Positions 22,980-33,610 are shown, counted from the stretch's first letter. The stretch: 64,000 bases of DNA from Prorocentrum cordatum (GCA_963575745.1 CAUYUJ010017825.1:144482-208481); one strand, 5' to 3'. Numbers and translations: made by a program. The notes: a model not told the origin generated them from the letters alone.

Positions 22980-23420
22980 CCTGCTCCTCCTCCTGCACCC
23001 TTCTCCTCCTCCTCCTCCTCCTCGTCGTGGTCCTCCTCCTTCTCCTCCTCCTCCTCCTCCCATTCCCCTCCTCCTCCTCCCTCTCCTCCTCCTCCTCCTC
23101 GTCCTCCTCCTTCTCCTCCTCCTCCTCCTCCTCCTCCTCCTCTACTCGTCCTCCTCCTCCTCCTCCTCCTCCCCTCCTCCTCCTCCTCCCCCTCCTCCGC
23201 CTCCTCCTCCTCCTCCTCCCCTCCTCCTGCCTCCTCTCCTCCTCCTCCTCCCCCCCTCCTCCTCCTCCCCCTCTTCCTCCTCCTGCTCCTCCTTCTCCTG
23301 CTCTTCTTCTTCTTCTTCTTCTTCTTCTTATTATTATTATTATTATTATTATTCTTCTTCTTCTTCTTCTTCTTCTGCCTCCTCCTATTCCTCCTCCTCC
23401 TGCTCCTCCTCCTCCTCCTC
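22980..23420. repeat. TCC tract grading into TTC and TTA
   Basis: CTCCTC units, then TTCTTC at 23300-23325, TTATTA at 23326-23352 and TTC again, then TCC. Confidence 0.93.
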
Positions 23421-23433
23421 TTCGCTCCGTGCT

Positions 23434-23483
23434 CCGTGGCCTCCGTGGCGACGGCGGAGGAGCCCAGCACGCAGAGCTTCGCC
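23434..23483 (+). repeat. 50-bp direct repeat, right copy, beside a TCC tract
   Basis: CCGTGGCCTCCGTGGCGACG through AGCTTCGCC, partner of 22924-22973. Confidence 0.55.
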
Positions 23484-23514
23484 TCCATCAGCGCCTGGCG
23501 CTCTCCGGGTGGCG

Positions 23515-23565
23515 CGGGCTCACGCCGGGCTCACGCCGGGCTCACGCCGGGCTCACGTGGCGCGC
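23515..23565 (+). repeat. 12-bp minisatellite (CGGGCTCACGCC)
   Basis: GGGCTCACGCCG repeats about four times in a row. Confidence 0.8.
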
Positions 23566-24528
23566 GCGCGCGCCGCGTGCCCCTGCCGGGGCCGCCTCGG
23601 CTGCTGCAGCTGACGCCCTGGTCTCCGGGTATTTGCCCGAAAGATGGGGATCGGCAACAAATTTGACTCACTCATGGAGCATGCGTAGATGATTGATGTG
23701 TTGGAACAGCTACACACACATACACACCTCCATATCTATACCGATGGAAATCTAAGTGTGTACGTACGCATGCATGCACACAACGGCTTTGATCATTGAG
23801 AAAGGTCATAGTGAAGACAGTCTTGACAAATATCCTGAAATAAGGGAATGGGGGAGGGGGTCAGGGAATGAGAGGGGGGGTGGAGAGGGAGGGGGACAGA
23901 AGGGGAAGGAGATGAAGACGCGGGGAGGGCGGGAGGGCAGGGAGAGGGGGAGGGGGTGGACAAGGAGGCGAACGGTGAGGTGGGGGGGGGCGCAGGGCAG
24001 AGAAGGCCAACCATGGGAGGGGATGGCATGTGAATGGGAAGGGGAGGGAAGGGGAGGAGCACATAGTTCCGCCGTATCACTCGGCCGTATAGATCCCGCA
24101 GTCGATCGAGGGGAGAGGGAGGAGAGAGGGGGGGAGCGGATGATCGAAGAGAAGGGGGAGAAGGCGGTAGGAGGGGCCCAGAGGAGGAGGGAGAGAGAGG
24201 GGGGGAGAAGGGGGGGAAAAAGGAGAAGGGGAGCGAGGGGGGCACGAGCGAGGACGTCTCGGAGCGCGAGGGGGGGGGGGGGGGGGCGGAGCTGGGGTTG
24301 GAAGGGCACAGGCGAGCGGGGAGGAGAAAGCTAGGACAGGGGAGGAGGGGATAGGTGAACGGGGAAAGGAGGAGACGCGCGACACAGGTCTTCCTCCTCC
24401 CTCGGATCCAGGTAAGGAGATACCGCAGTCCTGCTCCCCGCTCTTGCATTCAAGCCTGCCAGCAGAAAAAACAAACAACAAAAAACACCCGCCGCCAAGA
24501 CCTCCCCAGAATGAGATGTTCCTATTTC
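23566..24528. other. Low-copy then purine-rich sequence
   Basis: Low-copy to 23850, then G-rich purine sequence (GGGAGGGG variants) to 24340, then 190 bp of mixed sequence. No gene. Confidence 0.5.
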
Positions 24529-25125
24529 TCCAACCCCCTCCTCCTCCTCCTCTTCCTCATCCTCCTCCTTTTCATCCTCCTCCTCCTCCTCATCCTCATC
24601 CTTCTCCTCCTCCTCATCCTCCTCGTCCTCCTCCTCTTCCTCCTCCTACTCCTCCTCCCCCTCCTCCTTTTCCTCCTCTTTCTCTCTCCTCCTCCTCCTC
24701 CTCCTCCTCCTGTCTCCCTCCCTCCTCCTCCTACGTCCTCCTCCTCTTCCTCCTCCTCCTCCTCCCTCCTCCTCCTCCTCCTCCTCCTCCTCCCTCTCCC
24801 CCTCCTCCTTTCCTCCCTTCCTCCTCCTCCTCCTCCACCTCCCCCTCCCTACCTTCTCAACGTCCTCCTTCCTCCTGTTCCACCTGGTCCTCCTCCTCCT
24901 CCTCCTCCTGCTCCTCCTCCTCCTCCTCCTCCTCCTCCTCCTCCTTATCCCCCCTCCTCCTCTTCCTCGTCCTCCTCCTCTTTCTCCTCCCTCGTCCTTC
25001 TCGTCCTCCCTCCTCATTCCGCCCTCCTCCCACATCCCTCCTCCCTCCTCCCTGCTCCCACATCCCTCCTCCCTCCTCCCTCCTCGCTGCCCCCTGCTCC
25101 CTGCTCCTCCCTCCTCCCTCCCCGC
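24529..25125. repeat. TCC tract downstream of NAE1-like exon 1
   Basis: About 600 bp of CTC CTC with CCC and TTC variants. On the gene's (minus) strand this is a GGA run at the start of the first intron. Confidence 0.93.
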
Positions 25126-25148
25126 CGCGGGGGTGCGCCGCGGCGCGC

Positions 25149-25208
25149 CTTCTGCCCGTGGGCCCCCCAGAGGCGGAGCTGGCGGTCATACTTGTCGTCG
25201 GTCGCCAT
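25149..25208 (-). CDS. NAE1: First exon of a NEDD8-activating enzyme E1 regulatory subunit-like gene (NAE1/ULA1/AXR1 family)
   Basis: ATG at 25208 gives MATDDKYDRQLRLWGAHGQK, 20 codons. KYDRQLRLWGxHGQ is the hallmark N-terminus of NAE1/APPBP1, the non-catalytic half of the heterodimer that activates NEDD8 for cullin neddylation. After AAG the sequence is GCGCGCC, a possible GC splice donor; GC donors are known in dinoflagellates. The next residues (ARRGAPPRRGG) do not fit the family, so the exon should end there. It lies in a spacer of about 130 bp between a TCC tract (24529-25125) and a GGA tract (25257-25500). An exon of roughly 20 codons between this and the exon at 18507 is expected but was not found. 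SAE1 is less likely because its motif is YDRQIRLWG without HGQ. Confidence 0.72.
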
Positions 25209-25256
25209 GCCCCCCTGGGCCCGCGGGCCGCCGCCTCTCCGGGGGGAGGCAGGTGC

Positions 25257-25500
25257 CGGAGGAGGAGGAGGAGGAGGAGGAGGAGGAGGAGGAGGAGCAG
25301 GAGGAGGAGGAGGACGAGGAGGAGGACGAGGAGGAAAAGGAGGAGGAGGAGGAGGAGGAGGAGGAGGAGGAGGAGCGGGAGGAAGAGGAGGAGGAGCAGG
25401 AGGAGGAAGAGGAGGAGGAGGAGGAGGAGGAGGACGAGGAGGAGGACGAGGAGGAGAAGAAGGAGGAGGAGGAGGAGGAGGAGGAGGAAGGGGGAGGAGG
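25257..25500. repeat. GGA tract upstream of NAE1-like exon 1
   Basis: GGAGGA with GAC and GCA variants. On the minus strand this is a TCC run about 50 nt before the ATG. Confidence 0.93.
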
Positions 25501-26035
25501 GCAAGCTAGGGGCGCCAGCGTCACATCTGAAGTCCTACCCCTCCCTCCCATCCCTTAGCATAGCGCATAGCGTAGATCTCCGACCTACTCGCACAGTCGG
25601 ACGTCGGCAGAGCATAGCATGTCATAGCGTGGAATTGCGTAGTGAAGCATTGCATCACAAAGCATAGCAACGCAAAACATGGCACCGCACAGCGGTGCAC
25701 AACATAGCATCGCATTGCATGCCGTGGAATGGCACCGGTCATCGGATGACTTGGAGGGTAAGTGTCCCGTCTACGAGAGGACACAGCCTGCCTGGAATGC
25801 CGGCTCCATGTCCTCCACAACCGTACCTGCCCGATGTTGGCGCTTTCGAATGCCAAGTGCCGTCTGGAGGAGCGGGAACGAGGCCAACGATGCAGCGGGA
25901 GCACGATTTTGAGTGACCGAAGTGCGGGAATGAGGGCGGCGCTGCAGCGGGAGCACCACTTTGGAAGAACCAGAAACGACTGGATGCGAAAAAACACATA
26001 CGAAAAACCAAATAATGGCATCCTGCGGATTAATT
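25500..26035 (+). repeat. Dispersed repeat family C, copy 1, including AGCAT pentamers
   Basis: GGCAAGCTAGG, then TCATATCTGA-like sequence (here TCACATCTGAAGTCC), then TACCCCTCCCTCCCATCCCT and a GCATAGC-rich pentamer stretch, then CTGCAGCGGGAGCAC blocks near 25885 and 25945. The same order is found at 60708-61180. A GGA tract ends at its left edge. Confidence 0.62.
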
Positions 26036-26116
26036 AAAAAGCAATGCGCGGTCAGGACGGAACACTCTCCGGACAGAGTCAGGGGAGAGAGGAGAATAGT
26101 ATTCATATTATGTAGT

Positions 26117-26263
26117 TGTGGAGGAGGAGGAGGGGGAGGAGGGGAGGGAGAAGGAAGAGGAGGAGAAGCAACAGCAGCAGGATCGATAGGAGAAAGGGGG
26201 CGGAGGAGGGGGAGGATGAGGAGGAAAATGATGAGGAGGAGGAGGAGGAGGATCGAGCGGATC
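26117..26263. repeat. GGA tract bordering the 3' side of the PPR retrocopy
   Basis: Imperfect GGA with AAG and GAT variants. Confidence 0.88.
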
Positions 26264-26269
26264 GAATCG

Positions 26270-27989
26270 GTTCCGAATGCCGCACGGTATCGCGCCGAGG
26301 GCCGCCTGGCCGCATCGGGCCGTCCCCGCGCCGTGCCAGGCAACCTGGAAGCAGATTTCTTTCTTTCCCAAGCTTCTCGCACGAGCTGATCTCTGCGCTG
26401 TAGCTGAGAATGGGCCATCCGGGCCCAGCTGCAACAGACCCTTTGCTACTGCTGACATTGGGCTCCAGCTTCGCCCCCAGCTTCTCGCAAGAGGCTTGCC
26501 ACTTAGCTTCCGATGGATTGCAACCATGCCTTGCACGGCTGCTCCCCGGCTGTTCCGCGCACGAGCTGATCTCAGCGCTGTACTTGGTGACGTGCTCCCC
26601 TGCACCTCCGCTTCTCGCCATAGCTGATCCTTGCATGTAGCTAATATTCCGCTCCGAAGGTCGCCTTTATGACAGTGCCAGATGCTGCCACTGTGCGCCG
26701 TCTCGCACGAGCTCCTGATATCAATAAGCTGATGCCACCAGGGAGCACCGACACACTGCCCCGATTTCTGCTCTGCTAGCTGATATATCGCCCATTGCCG
26801 CCCTTCTCGTATGGACTGCGCCCAGCGTTGTAGCTGATTTGCCGCCCACTGCCTGCATTCTCGCACGAACTCCTCCCAACATTGCAGCTGGTCGTCGCTC
26901 ACTGCCGCCCTTCGCACATGCACTACTTCCAGCGGTGTAGCCGAAGTGTTGCCCACTGCGTGCCTTTTCGCACGAACGACTTCCAGCGCTGTAGCTGATG
27001 TGGCGCTCACTGCCTGCCTTCTCGCACGACCACCCCCAGCGCTGTAGATGATGTGTCGCTTGTATGGCTCCCGCATTTTGCCTTGATGCCAGCACTGCAG
27101 CTGATGACGTCGGGCTCGTCCTTCGCCTGTCGGGTCACCATGTTCGCCTTCAGCTGCTCGTACCTCGTCGAGTGTAGCTGATGACGTTGGGCTCGTCATT
27201 CGCCTTCGCTTCCTGCTTGGGGCCCCAGCTTCGCCTGCCGCTTCTATCGCAGTGAGGCGCTTGGCTTGGTGTCAGCATGTCCTGATCCCAGCGCGGTAGC
27301 TGATGATGTCGGGCCCGTCCCTTTGAAGCGACAGGGCTTGCTGCCGCTGCCCGCTTTCTCGCACGAGCTGGTCGCCGCGATGTAGCTGCTGGCCCTCTCG
27401 CGTCGAGGTGCACCGATCCACTGCCCCGATTGCTGCTCTCCTTCTCACACAGGCCGATCCCAGCGTTGCAGTTGATGACGTTGGGCGTGTGCGTCGCCTT
27501 GGACAGCAACAGAACCTGCTGCTCCTGCCCGCCGTGTCGCACTGGCGGCCGCTGCGGCCAGTGCTCTCCGTCTCGCACTCGCTGGTCCCAGCATTGTAGC
27601 TGATGATGGAGGACGGAGAGAAGGGAGCGGAGGAGGGCGCGGTCCCTGGCGGCTGCGCTCGCGCCTGGTCTCAGCAATATAGCTGATAGCGTGGGGCTCG
27701 GCGCTTCTTCATGACTGAAAGAGCGTGTTCTACCGCTGCTGGCGGACAACCGAGGGGGGTCACTACCGATTCGAACCCCTCCCCCCCCCCTCGGAAAACC
27801 GGGGGGGGGGTCACTACCGGTTCGAACCCCCCCCCCCCCCAGCTCAGCGGTGTGCTCAGCGGTGTGGGTGAAAACGGTTGGCTCCACGGTCCTCCATAGC
27901 TCGAAAATGGCGAACCCCATCGCCCCCGCGTGCCCCGTGCAGGGGGGTCCGCTTGGACGCGAGATGGCTTGAGCCAAAATGGCTACGGC
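26270..27989 (-). pseudogene. Retroposed, degenerate PPR-repeat protein gene
   Basis: The minus strand begins with a perfect spliced leader, then about 50 nt, then an ATG (MGFAIFELWRTVEPTVFTHT), poly-G interruptions, and at least 14 copies of a PPR core. Clear copies read VINCNAGIGLCEKESSNRGS (about 27480), SYNAGTSECE (about 27600), PDIISYRAGIRTC then TGA (about 27310), EPDVISCSAGIKAKC (about 27115) and ISYNAGRSSCENAGSGRQ (about 26840). These match the VISYNAGISACEKG helix of dinoflagellate pentatricopeptide repeats, organellar RNA-binding proteins. Frames shift between copies, so it is a pseudogene. GGA tracts flank it on the plus strand (26117-26253 and from 27989). Between 26931 and 27090 the copies are only about 53-57 bp apart, half the usual 105 bp. 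Confidence 0.8.
27968..27989 (-). other. Perfect dinoflagellate spliced leader at the 5' end of the PPR retrocopy
   Basis: All 22 positions match DinoSL with G at the variable first base (core CCATTTTGGCTCAAG). The next bases are CCATCTC, not a GT donor, so it is not an SL RNA gene. The upstream side on the same strand is a TCC tract. Its presence in genomic DNA marks the downstream sequence as a reverse-transcribed mature mRNA. Confidence 0.95.
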
Positions 27990-28083
27990 AGGAGGAGGAC
28001 GAGGAGGAGGAGGAGGAGGAAGAGCAGAAGGAGGAGGAGGAAGAGCAGAAGGAGGAGGAGGAGGAGGAGGAGGAGGAGGAGGG
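27990..28083. repeat. GGA tract bordering the spliced leader of the PPR retrocopy
   Basis: GGAGGA with GAC and AAG variants, starting at the leader's 5' edge. Confidence 0.92.
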
Positions 28084-28161
28084 GCGCCGCTTTCCCCAGG
28101 CATCCAGAGTCTCGAAAAACTGTGGTGATGCGAGAGGTCCGAGGTTTCATTACGTCGTCCC

Positions 28162-28690
<529 letters not shown>

Positions 28691-28727
28691 CCTCGTCCTG
28701 TGACCTTCTCGCACAGGCATTGGAGAA

Positions 28728-28915
28728 GCTCGCCTGGAGTTTTCAGTTCGAAGTTCGAGGTCTTCAGGAATGTTCGTCGGTTCTCGGCTGTGCTCCAGCC
28801 TCGGGGTGCTTTCAAGCGGCCGCGCCTCGCCGAGGACGTTCCTGGGGTGCCCGGATCGCCCCGAACGGCCGCCGGAGACCCGAGTTGTGATCCGAAAACC
28901 AAAAGCCGCCGAGCC
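28728..28915 (+). repeat. Dispersed repeat family B, copy 2
   Basis: AGTTCGAAGTTCGAGGT, GGTTCTCGGCTGTGCTCCAG, GCCTCGCCGAGGACGTTCC and GGGGTGCCCGGATCGCCCCG then AACGGCCGCC. Directly follows a TCC tract. Confidence 0.65.
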
Positions 28916-29104
28916 CAGACTCATGATCAGCCAGCATCGAACTGGGAAATCGGGAAATCGGATCGAGTCGGAGTGCGCGCCGAACACAAGGGCGCGTCGA
29001 ATCGCATCGGCCGGGCCAAGACGCACGACAGCGCCATGCAAGCGTCGAGCCGCACCGCATCGTCGGAGTATAGAATCGGATCCAGAGGGCCGGAACCGAG
29101 ATCG

Positions 29105-29285
29105 AATCCCAAACGTACGACGTCCTGACTTTTTCAAGACGGCGTCCCGGAGGTCCCGACCCCTTCCCCAGGACTGGCCTTTCGTCCCGAGTCGTTCTTT
29201 GACGGCCCCGGGGCCCAGCGAGGGCCCCTGGGGGCGAAAACTGAGAAACCCCCCCCGCCCCGATTTTTTTTTATGACGCGAGCAG
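29105..29285 (+). repeat. Dispersed repeat family A, copy 3
   Basis: ACGTACGACGTCCTGACTTT, GGCGTCCCGGAGGTCCCGAC, CAGGACTGGCCTTTCGTCCC and TTTGACGGCCCCGGGGCCCA occur in order. A truncated head of the same family (GCGCGACGTCCTCCTTTTTC) is at 29458-29480, just before a GGA tract. Confidence 0.65.
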
Positions 29286-29505
29286 GTCTGGGACTGGATC
29301 GATCGGATCGAGCTGCACCCTGCAGGCCTCGAGAGCCTCCGGGCGGAAGCTCCTCGCAGCCTTCGGCCTCCGGGGGCCCCCTCGCCGGGCCCCCAAGGGC
29401 TGCCAGGGAACGGCTGCGGACGCAGAGCCGGTCCCCGGGGGAGGAGTCCAGGCCCAGGCGCGCGACGTCCTCCTTTTTCAATGCCATGCGTTGTGGCGCG
29501 CCTGC

Positions 29506-29690
29506 GGAGGAGGAGGAGGAGGAGGAGGAGGAGGAGGAGGAGGAGGAGGAGGAGGAGGAGAAGGAGGAGGAGGAGGAGGAGGAAGAGGAGGAGGAGGAGG
29601 AGGAGGAGAAGGAGGAGGAGCAGGAGGAGGTGAACGAGGAGGAGGAGGAGGAGGAGGAGGAGGAGGAGGAGGACGACGACGACGACGACG
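29506..29690. repeat. GGA tract ending in GAC units
   Basis: GGAGGA with AAG variants, ending GACGACGACGGC. Confidence 0.93.
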
Positions 29691-29719
29691 GCGACGGCGA
29701 GAACGAGGACGCGGGACCC

Positions 29720-29850
29720 AGACATGCGACGTCCTGATTTTTGCAATGCGGCGTCCCCGGAAGTCCCGACCCCTTTTCCCAGGACGGGCTCTCTCCATCC
29801 CGAGCCGATCTTTGACGCTCCCGGCGAGGTCTGGACCAGGCCCACCCGCG
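29720..29850 (+). repeat. Dispersed repeat family A, copy 4
   Basis: CAGACATGCGACGTCCTGAT, TTTTGCAATGCGGCGTCCCC, GGAAGTCCCGACCCC, CAGGACGGGCTC and GAGCCGATCTTTGACG occur in order. The GGA tract 29506-29690 ends just upstream. Confidence 0.65.
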
Positions 29851-30125
29851 ACGAGCGACTCCAGGAGGGCGACCTCCAAGGTGCTGGCCTCGCCCCCGCG
29901 CGGCCTCCATAGGGCGAAGCGGCTGGGCCCGAGGTCGGGGCTCCTGCCCGCCAGCGCCTCGAAGCCCGGGTGGAGCGGCACGGCCCCCACCGGCGCACGG
30001 CGAACCCCGCGCCCCACGAGGTGGCTGACCATACGCGGTCTGTGCTCCCTCGGCTCTACCGCATGGCCCTGGTCGGTCCGCCACCTGTCCCAGACCTCGG
30101 CTGCCCAGCCGGTCCTTTGCAGCGT
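29835..30125 (-). other. Possible coding remnant, unrecognised
   Basis: The minus strand is open through AEVWDRWRTDQGHAVEP, HPGFEALAGRSPDLGPSRFA and LWRPRGGEASTLEVALLESL, which is not repeat-derived. I cannot assign a family. A retroelement or exon remnant is possible. Confidence 0.22.
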
Positions 30126-30134
30126 GAGCCTCGC

Positions 30135-30258
30135 CGCTCCTCCTCCTCCTCCTCCTCCTCCTCCTCCTCCTCCTCCTCCTCCTCCTCCTCCTCCTCCTCT
30201 TCCTCCTCCTCCTCCTCCTCCTCCTCCTCCTCCTCCTGCTCCTCCTCCTCCTCCTCCT
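30135..30258. repeat. TCC tract
   Basis: Nearly pure CTC units. Confidence 0.94.
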
Positions 30259-31018
30259 TGTGCGGATTGACTGTGCAGCGCCCTGGCGGCGCGGACGACA
30301 TCGGCGGCGCCACGTCGGGTGTCTGGGCCTCCCTGCGGCTGCTCCTCCCGCCTCCCGCCTCCCGCTTCCCCCGCAGCAGAGGTCTTCGAGCACCCTCGTC
30401 TGGGGGACGTTGTTCAATCGGGGATGTGTCGCCAGCCTTCTTTGCTGAGCGACTGAAGCACCGCGCTCTTCAGGCATCAGATGTTGCGGCCCTTTCGCAC
30501 TTGCGGGCGATCTGGATCGCCCCTCTTCGCTGGGAGCCCATCGGTCAGCGATAGCCTGGAGGCTGGGCTGGACACAGTGCAGCAGGGATCCGAAGCACGA
30601 TTGGATGACAGATGTCTGCGCTGCCGCGTGTGAGGCACGCTCTGCCATCGGTCTTATGATTGTCCCTGCCTTGCTGCCCCGGGGAGGGAAGCCTGCCCTG
30701 AGCATGCCGAACGAGCTGCCAGTGTTGTCAGGCAGCAGGGTGAGGAGCAGGGAGAGATGCTCGCGAGGTGTCTCTTGTTTTCCGTCCTCTTCTCTTCTTC
30801 TCTGCGCGGGGACCCCAGAGGAGCAGCACACAGCCATCGTGCTACCAGGAAACATTCCCGAAGAGGGGACGGAAGGGCCTTCCCGGCCACGGCTAGCCCG
30901 GGCCGCGGTTCGATTCCGCGACCGACGTACACGGAAGCGCCCTTAACGGAGAGCCCCTCCTGGGCCCAACGGGGTCCTTGTTTCAGCGTCTCTGTGCGCG
31001 TGGCTGTTGCTCTCGTAT
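30259..31018. other. No recognisable gene
   Basis: Low-copy DNA. A perfect tRNA-like T arm (CGCGGTTCGATTCCGCG near 30906) occurs without the rest of a tRNA. Confidence 0.45.
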
Positions 31019-31172
31019 CTCCTCTCTCCTCTCTCCTCTCTCCTCTCTCCTCCTCCCCCTCCTCCTTCTCCTCCTCCTCCTCCTCCTCCTCCTAATCCTC
31101 TTCCTGCTCCTCATCCTTCTCGTCCTCGTCCTCGTCCTCCTCCTCCTCCCCCTCCTTCTCCTCCTCCGTCTG
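31019..31172. repeat. CTCTCCT and TCC tract
   Basis: CTCCTCTCTCC units, then CTC CTC and CGTCCT. Confidence 0.88.
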
Positions 31173-32035
31173 TGTTTAACACGCGCAGCCGTTGCCAATA
31201 CAGCACGCCTCTCAAATACGCAAGTTGGCTGCTCTCTGTCTCACCCTGTTCGCGCGCCGTCCGGACACAAGGCTTCTGACCTGAACTGAACTGACGGATT
31301 AGATTTCTGGGCCACGCTATCGTGGACGGGCCAGCCTCCTTCAGCTCTCTCCAGGCATTCGGCCGCGCAGGTTAGGCTGCGATTCAGGTAGACCGAGCAG
31401 GAATTAAAACCTCATCGGCGCCATGCACGGCGCGGCTCCTCTCCACCAGGTCCCAGAGCAGGCGGCTCTGGGTGGGGAGGCCTGGTCTTTGGGTATTTTG
31501 GAGCCTTCAGTGAGTGGGATAAGGACGACCCGTTCAAAATACGAAAAACATGCTGGCTGTTCTGGCACCCTCGGAAGCGCCACAGATGTCAGCACCACAC
31601 TTCGAGTTGGAAGCCCGAGGCAGCAAATACGGCTCGAAAGGTGGAGCGGCATCGGCCAGAAGGCGAAAGCTGTCAAAACTGCTGCCACAAATCCTTGTCT
31701 TCGACTCGGTCGGACCACGAAAAGTTGACTTCGAAGGGAAACGCCATGGCCGACAGATGGGCCAAGTGGTGAGCTACGTGAACTTTCGAATGTTTCCAAA
31801 ACTCAACTGGGTGTCGCTTCGGGTTGTGAGCGTTTCGTCACAGACAACTCTGTTAGGTGACACGCCGAGGTCCAAGAAATTTCTGGAGAGCTTGAGCAGC
31901 CTGATTCGGAAGGATCTCGTAGACACGGCTGATGGGTATAGTTTTCGCTCCCACGCTAATTGAAGCTTGCGAGGCGGAGGGTGGACTGGGCGAAGACGCA
32001 CGGCTCGAACACATTGGGACGCCAGGATCTCAAGG
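31173..32035. other. No recognisable gene
   Basis: Low-copy DNA with moderate open frames on both strands, none with a recognisable motif. Confidence 0.45.
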
Positions 32036-32925
32036 ACGACGCTCGCTCCGCTCCGCCTTCGCGGCGCCGGCACCACCCCGCTTGTCCTCCTCCACCTCCT
32101 CCTGCTCCTCCTCCTGCAGGCGAGCGCGCCCAAGATCTCGTGGCCGACGCTCGCTCCGACCCGCCTTGGGCGGCGGCGGCGCCAGCCCGACCCTCCTCCG
32201 CCTCTTGCTCCTCCAGCCTCGCAAGTAGGTCTCAAATGCGCAATCCGCCCATATTCCATAATTGGGGCTTCTGGTTGCATCCATATCTTCCAGTGGTACG
32301 TCCTCGGATCATCGGCGCTGTTCTGCTATGCTCATCTCCTCCTCCTCCTCTCCTCCTCCTCCTCCTCCTCCTCCTCCTCCTCCTCCTCCTCCTCCTCCTC
32401 CTCCTCCTCCTCCTCCTCCTCCTCCTCCTCCTCCTCCTCATCATCATCATCATCCTCATCCTCATCCTCATCCTCATCCTCATCCTCCTCCTTCTCTCCC
32501 CCCCCCTCCTCCTACTCCTCCTCCTCCACCTCCTCCTCCATCTCCTCCTCCTCCTCCTCCACCTCTTCCTCTTCCTGCTTCTCCTCCTCCTCCTCCTCCT
32601 CCTCCAGGCAGAGACGTCAACGGTCTCATGTCCGACGCTCGCTCCGACCCGCCTTGGGCGGCGGCAGCGCCAACCCCACCCTTCTTCTCCTCTCCTTCTC
32701 CCTCTCCTCCTTCTCCTCCTCCTCCTCCTCCACCACCTCTTCCTCCCCATCCTCCGCCTTCTTCCTCCTCCTCCTCCTCCTCCTCCTCCTCCTCCTCCTC
32801 CTCCTCCTCCTCTCCTCCTCCTCCTCCTCCTCTTCCGCCCCCCTCTTCTCCAGGCGAGGGCGCGGAGGAACGCAGGGCCGACGCTCGCTTCGTCCCGCCT
32901 TCGCGGCGACGGCGCCGCCCCCCTG
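32036..32925 (+). repeat. Four interspersed minisatellite units separated by TCC tracts
   Basis: A unit of about 45-50 bp, GCCGACGCTCGCTCCGACCC then GCCTTGGGCGGCGGCGGCGC, occurs at about 32036-32076, 32125-32180, 32624-32673 and 32872-32925. Each later unit is preceded by a TCC tract ending in AGGCGAG or AGGCAGAG. Confidence 0.72.
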
Positions 32926-33610
32926 GCGCGCGCGAGCGGGCCTGCAACGGCCACGCGCGCGCCGCCGCAGCAGGCCGGCGGGGGTCGGCGCGCGGCGGGG
33001 CTCGCGCGCACTCCCAGGGCGCGGCGGCTTTGGGCGCGGCAGGGCGCTGGCGGCGAGGAACAGAACCTCCCCATCATCCCCCTTCTCATTCTCCTTCTCC
33101 CTCCTCCCTCCTCTCCTCCTCCTCCCCTCCTCCTCCTCCTCCCCCTCCTCCTCCCCTCCTCCCTCCTTCTCCTCCTCCTCCTCTCTCCTCCTCCTCCTCC
33201 TCCTCCTCCTCCTCCACCTCCTCCTCCTCCTCCTCCTCCTTCTCCTCCTCCTCCACCCCCTTCCTCTCCTCCTCCTCCTCCTCCTTCCTCCTCCTCCTCC
33301 TCCTCCTCCTCCTCCTCTTCCTCCTCCTCCTCCTCCTCCTCCTCCTCCTCCTTCTCCTCCCCCTCCTCTCCTCCTCCTTCCCTCCTCCTCCTCCTCCTCC
33401 TCCGCCTCCTCCTTCCCCTCCTCGTCCTTGTCCTCGTCCCCCTCCTCCTGTGAGCTGTGAGCTGTTGGCTGTTCAAGATGTCAAACGAAACTATCCCATC
33501 CTCCTCCCCCTCTTCCTCCTTCACATCCCCCTCATCCTTCTTCTCCTCCTGCTCCTCCTCCTCCTCCTTCCCGTCCTTCTTCTCCTCAATGTCATCCTCC
33601 TCCCCTGCCT
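32337..33610. repeat. Series of TCC tracts
   Basis: TCC at 32337-32607 (with CAT at 32439-32490), 32676-32851, 33079-33448 and 33495-33610. Minisatellite units (32624, 32872) and a GC-rich island (32930-33070) separate them. Confidence 0.92.

Noticed and set aside
30890-30930. tRNA gene
   Set aside because: A perfect T arm and B-box-like GGTTCGATTCC are present, but no matching acceptor, D or anticodon arm lies upstream. It may be chance or a SINE remnant.
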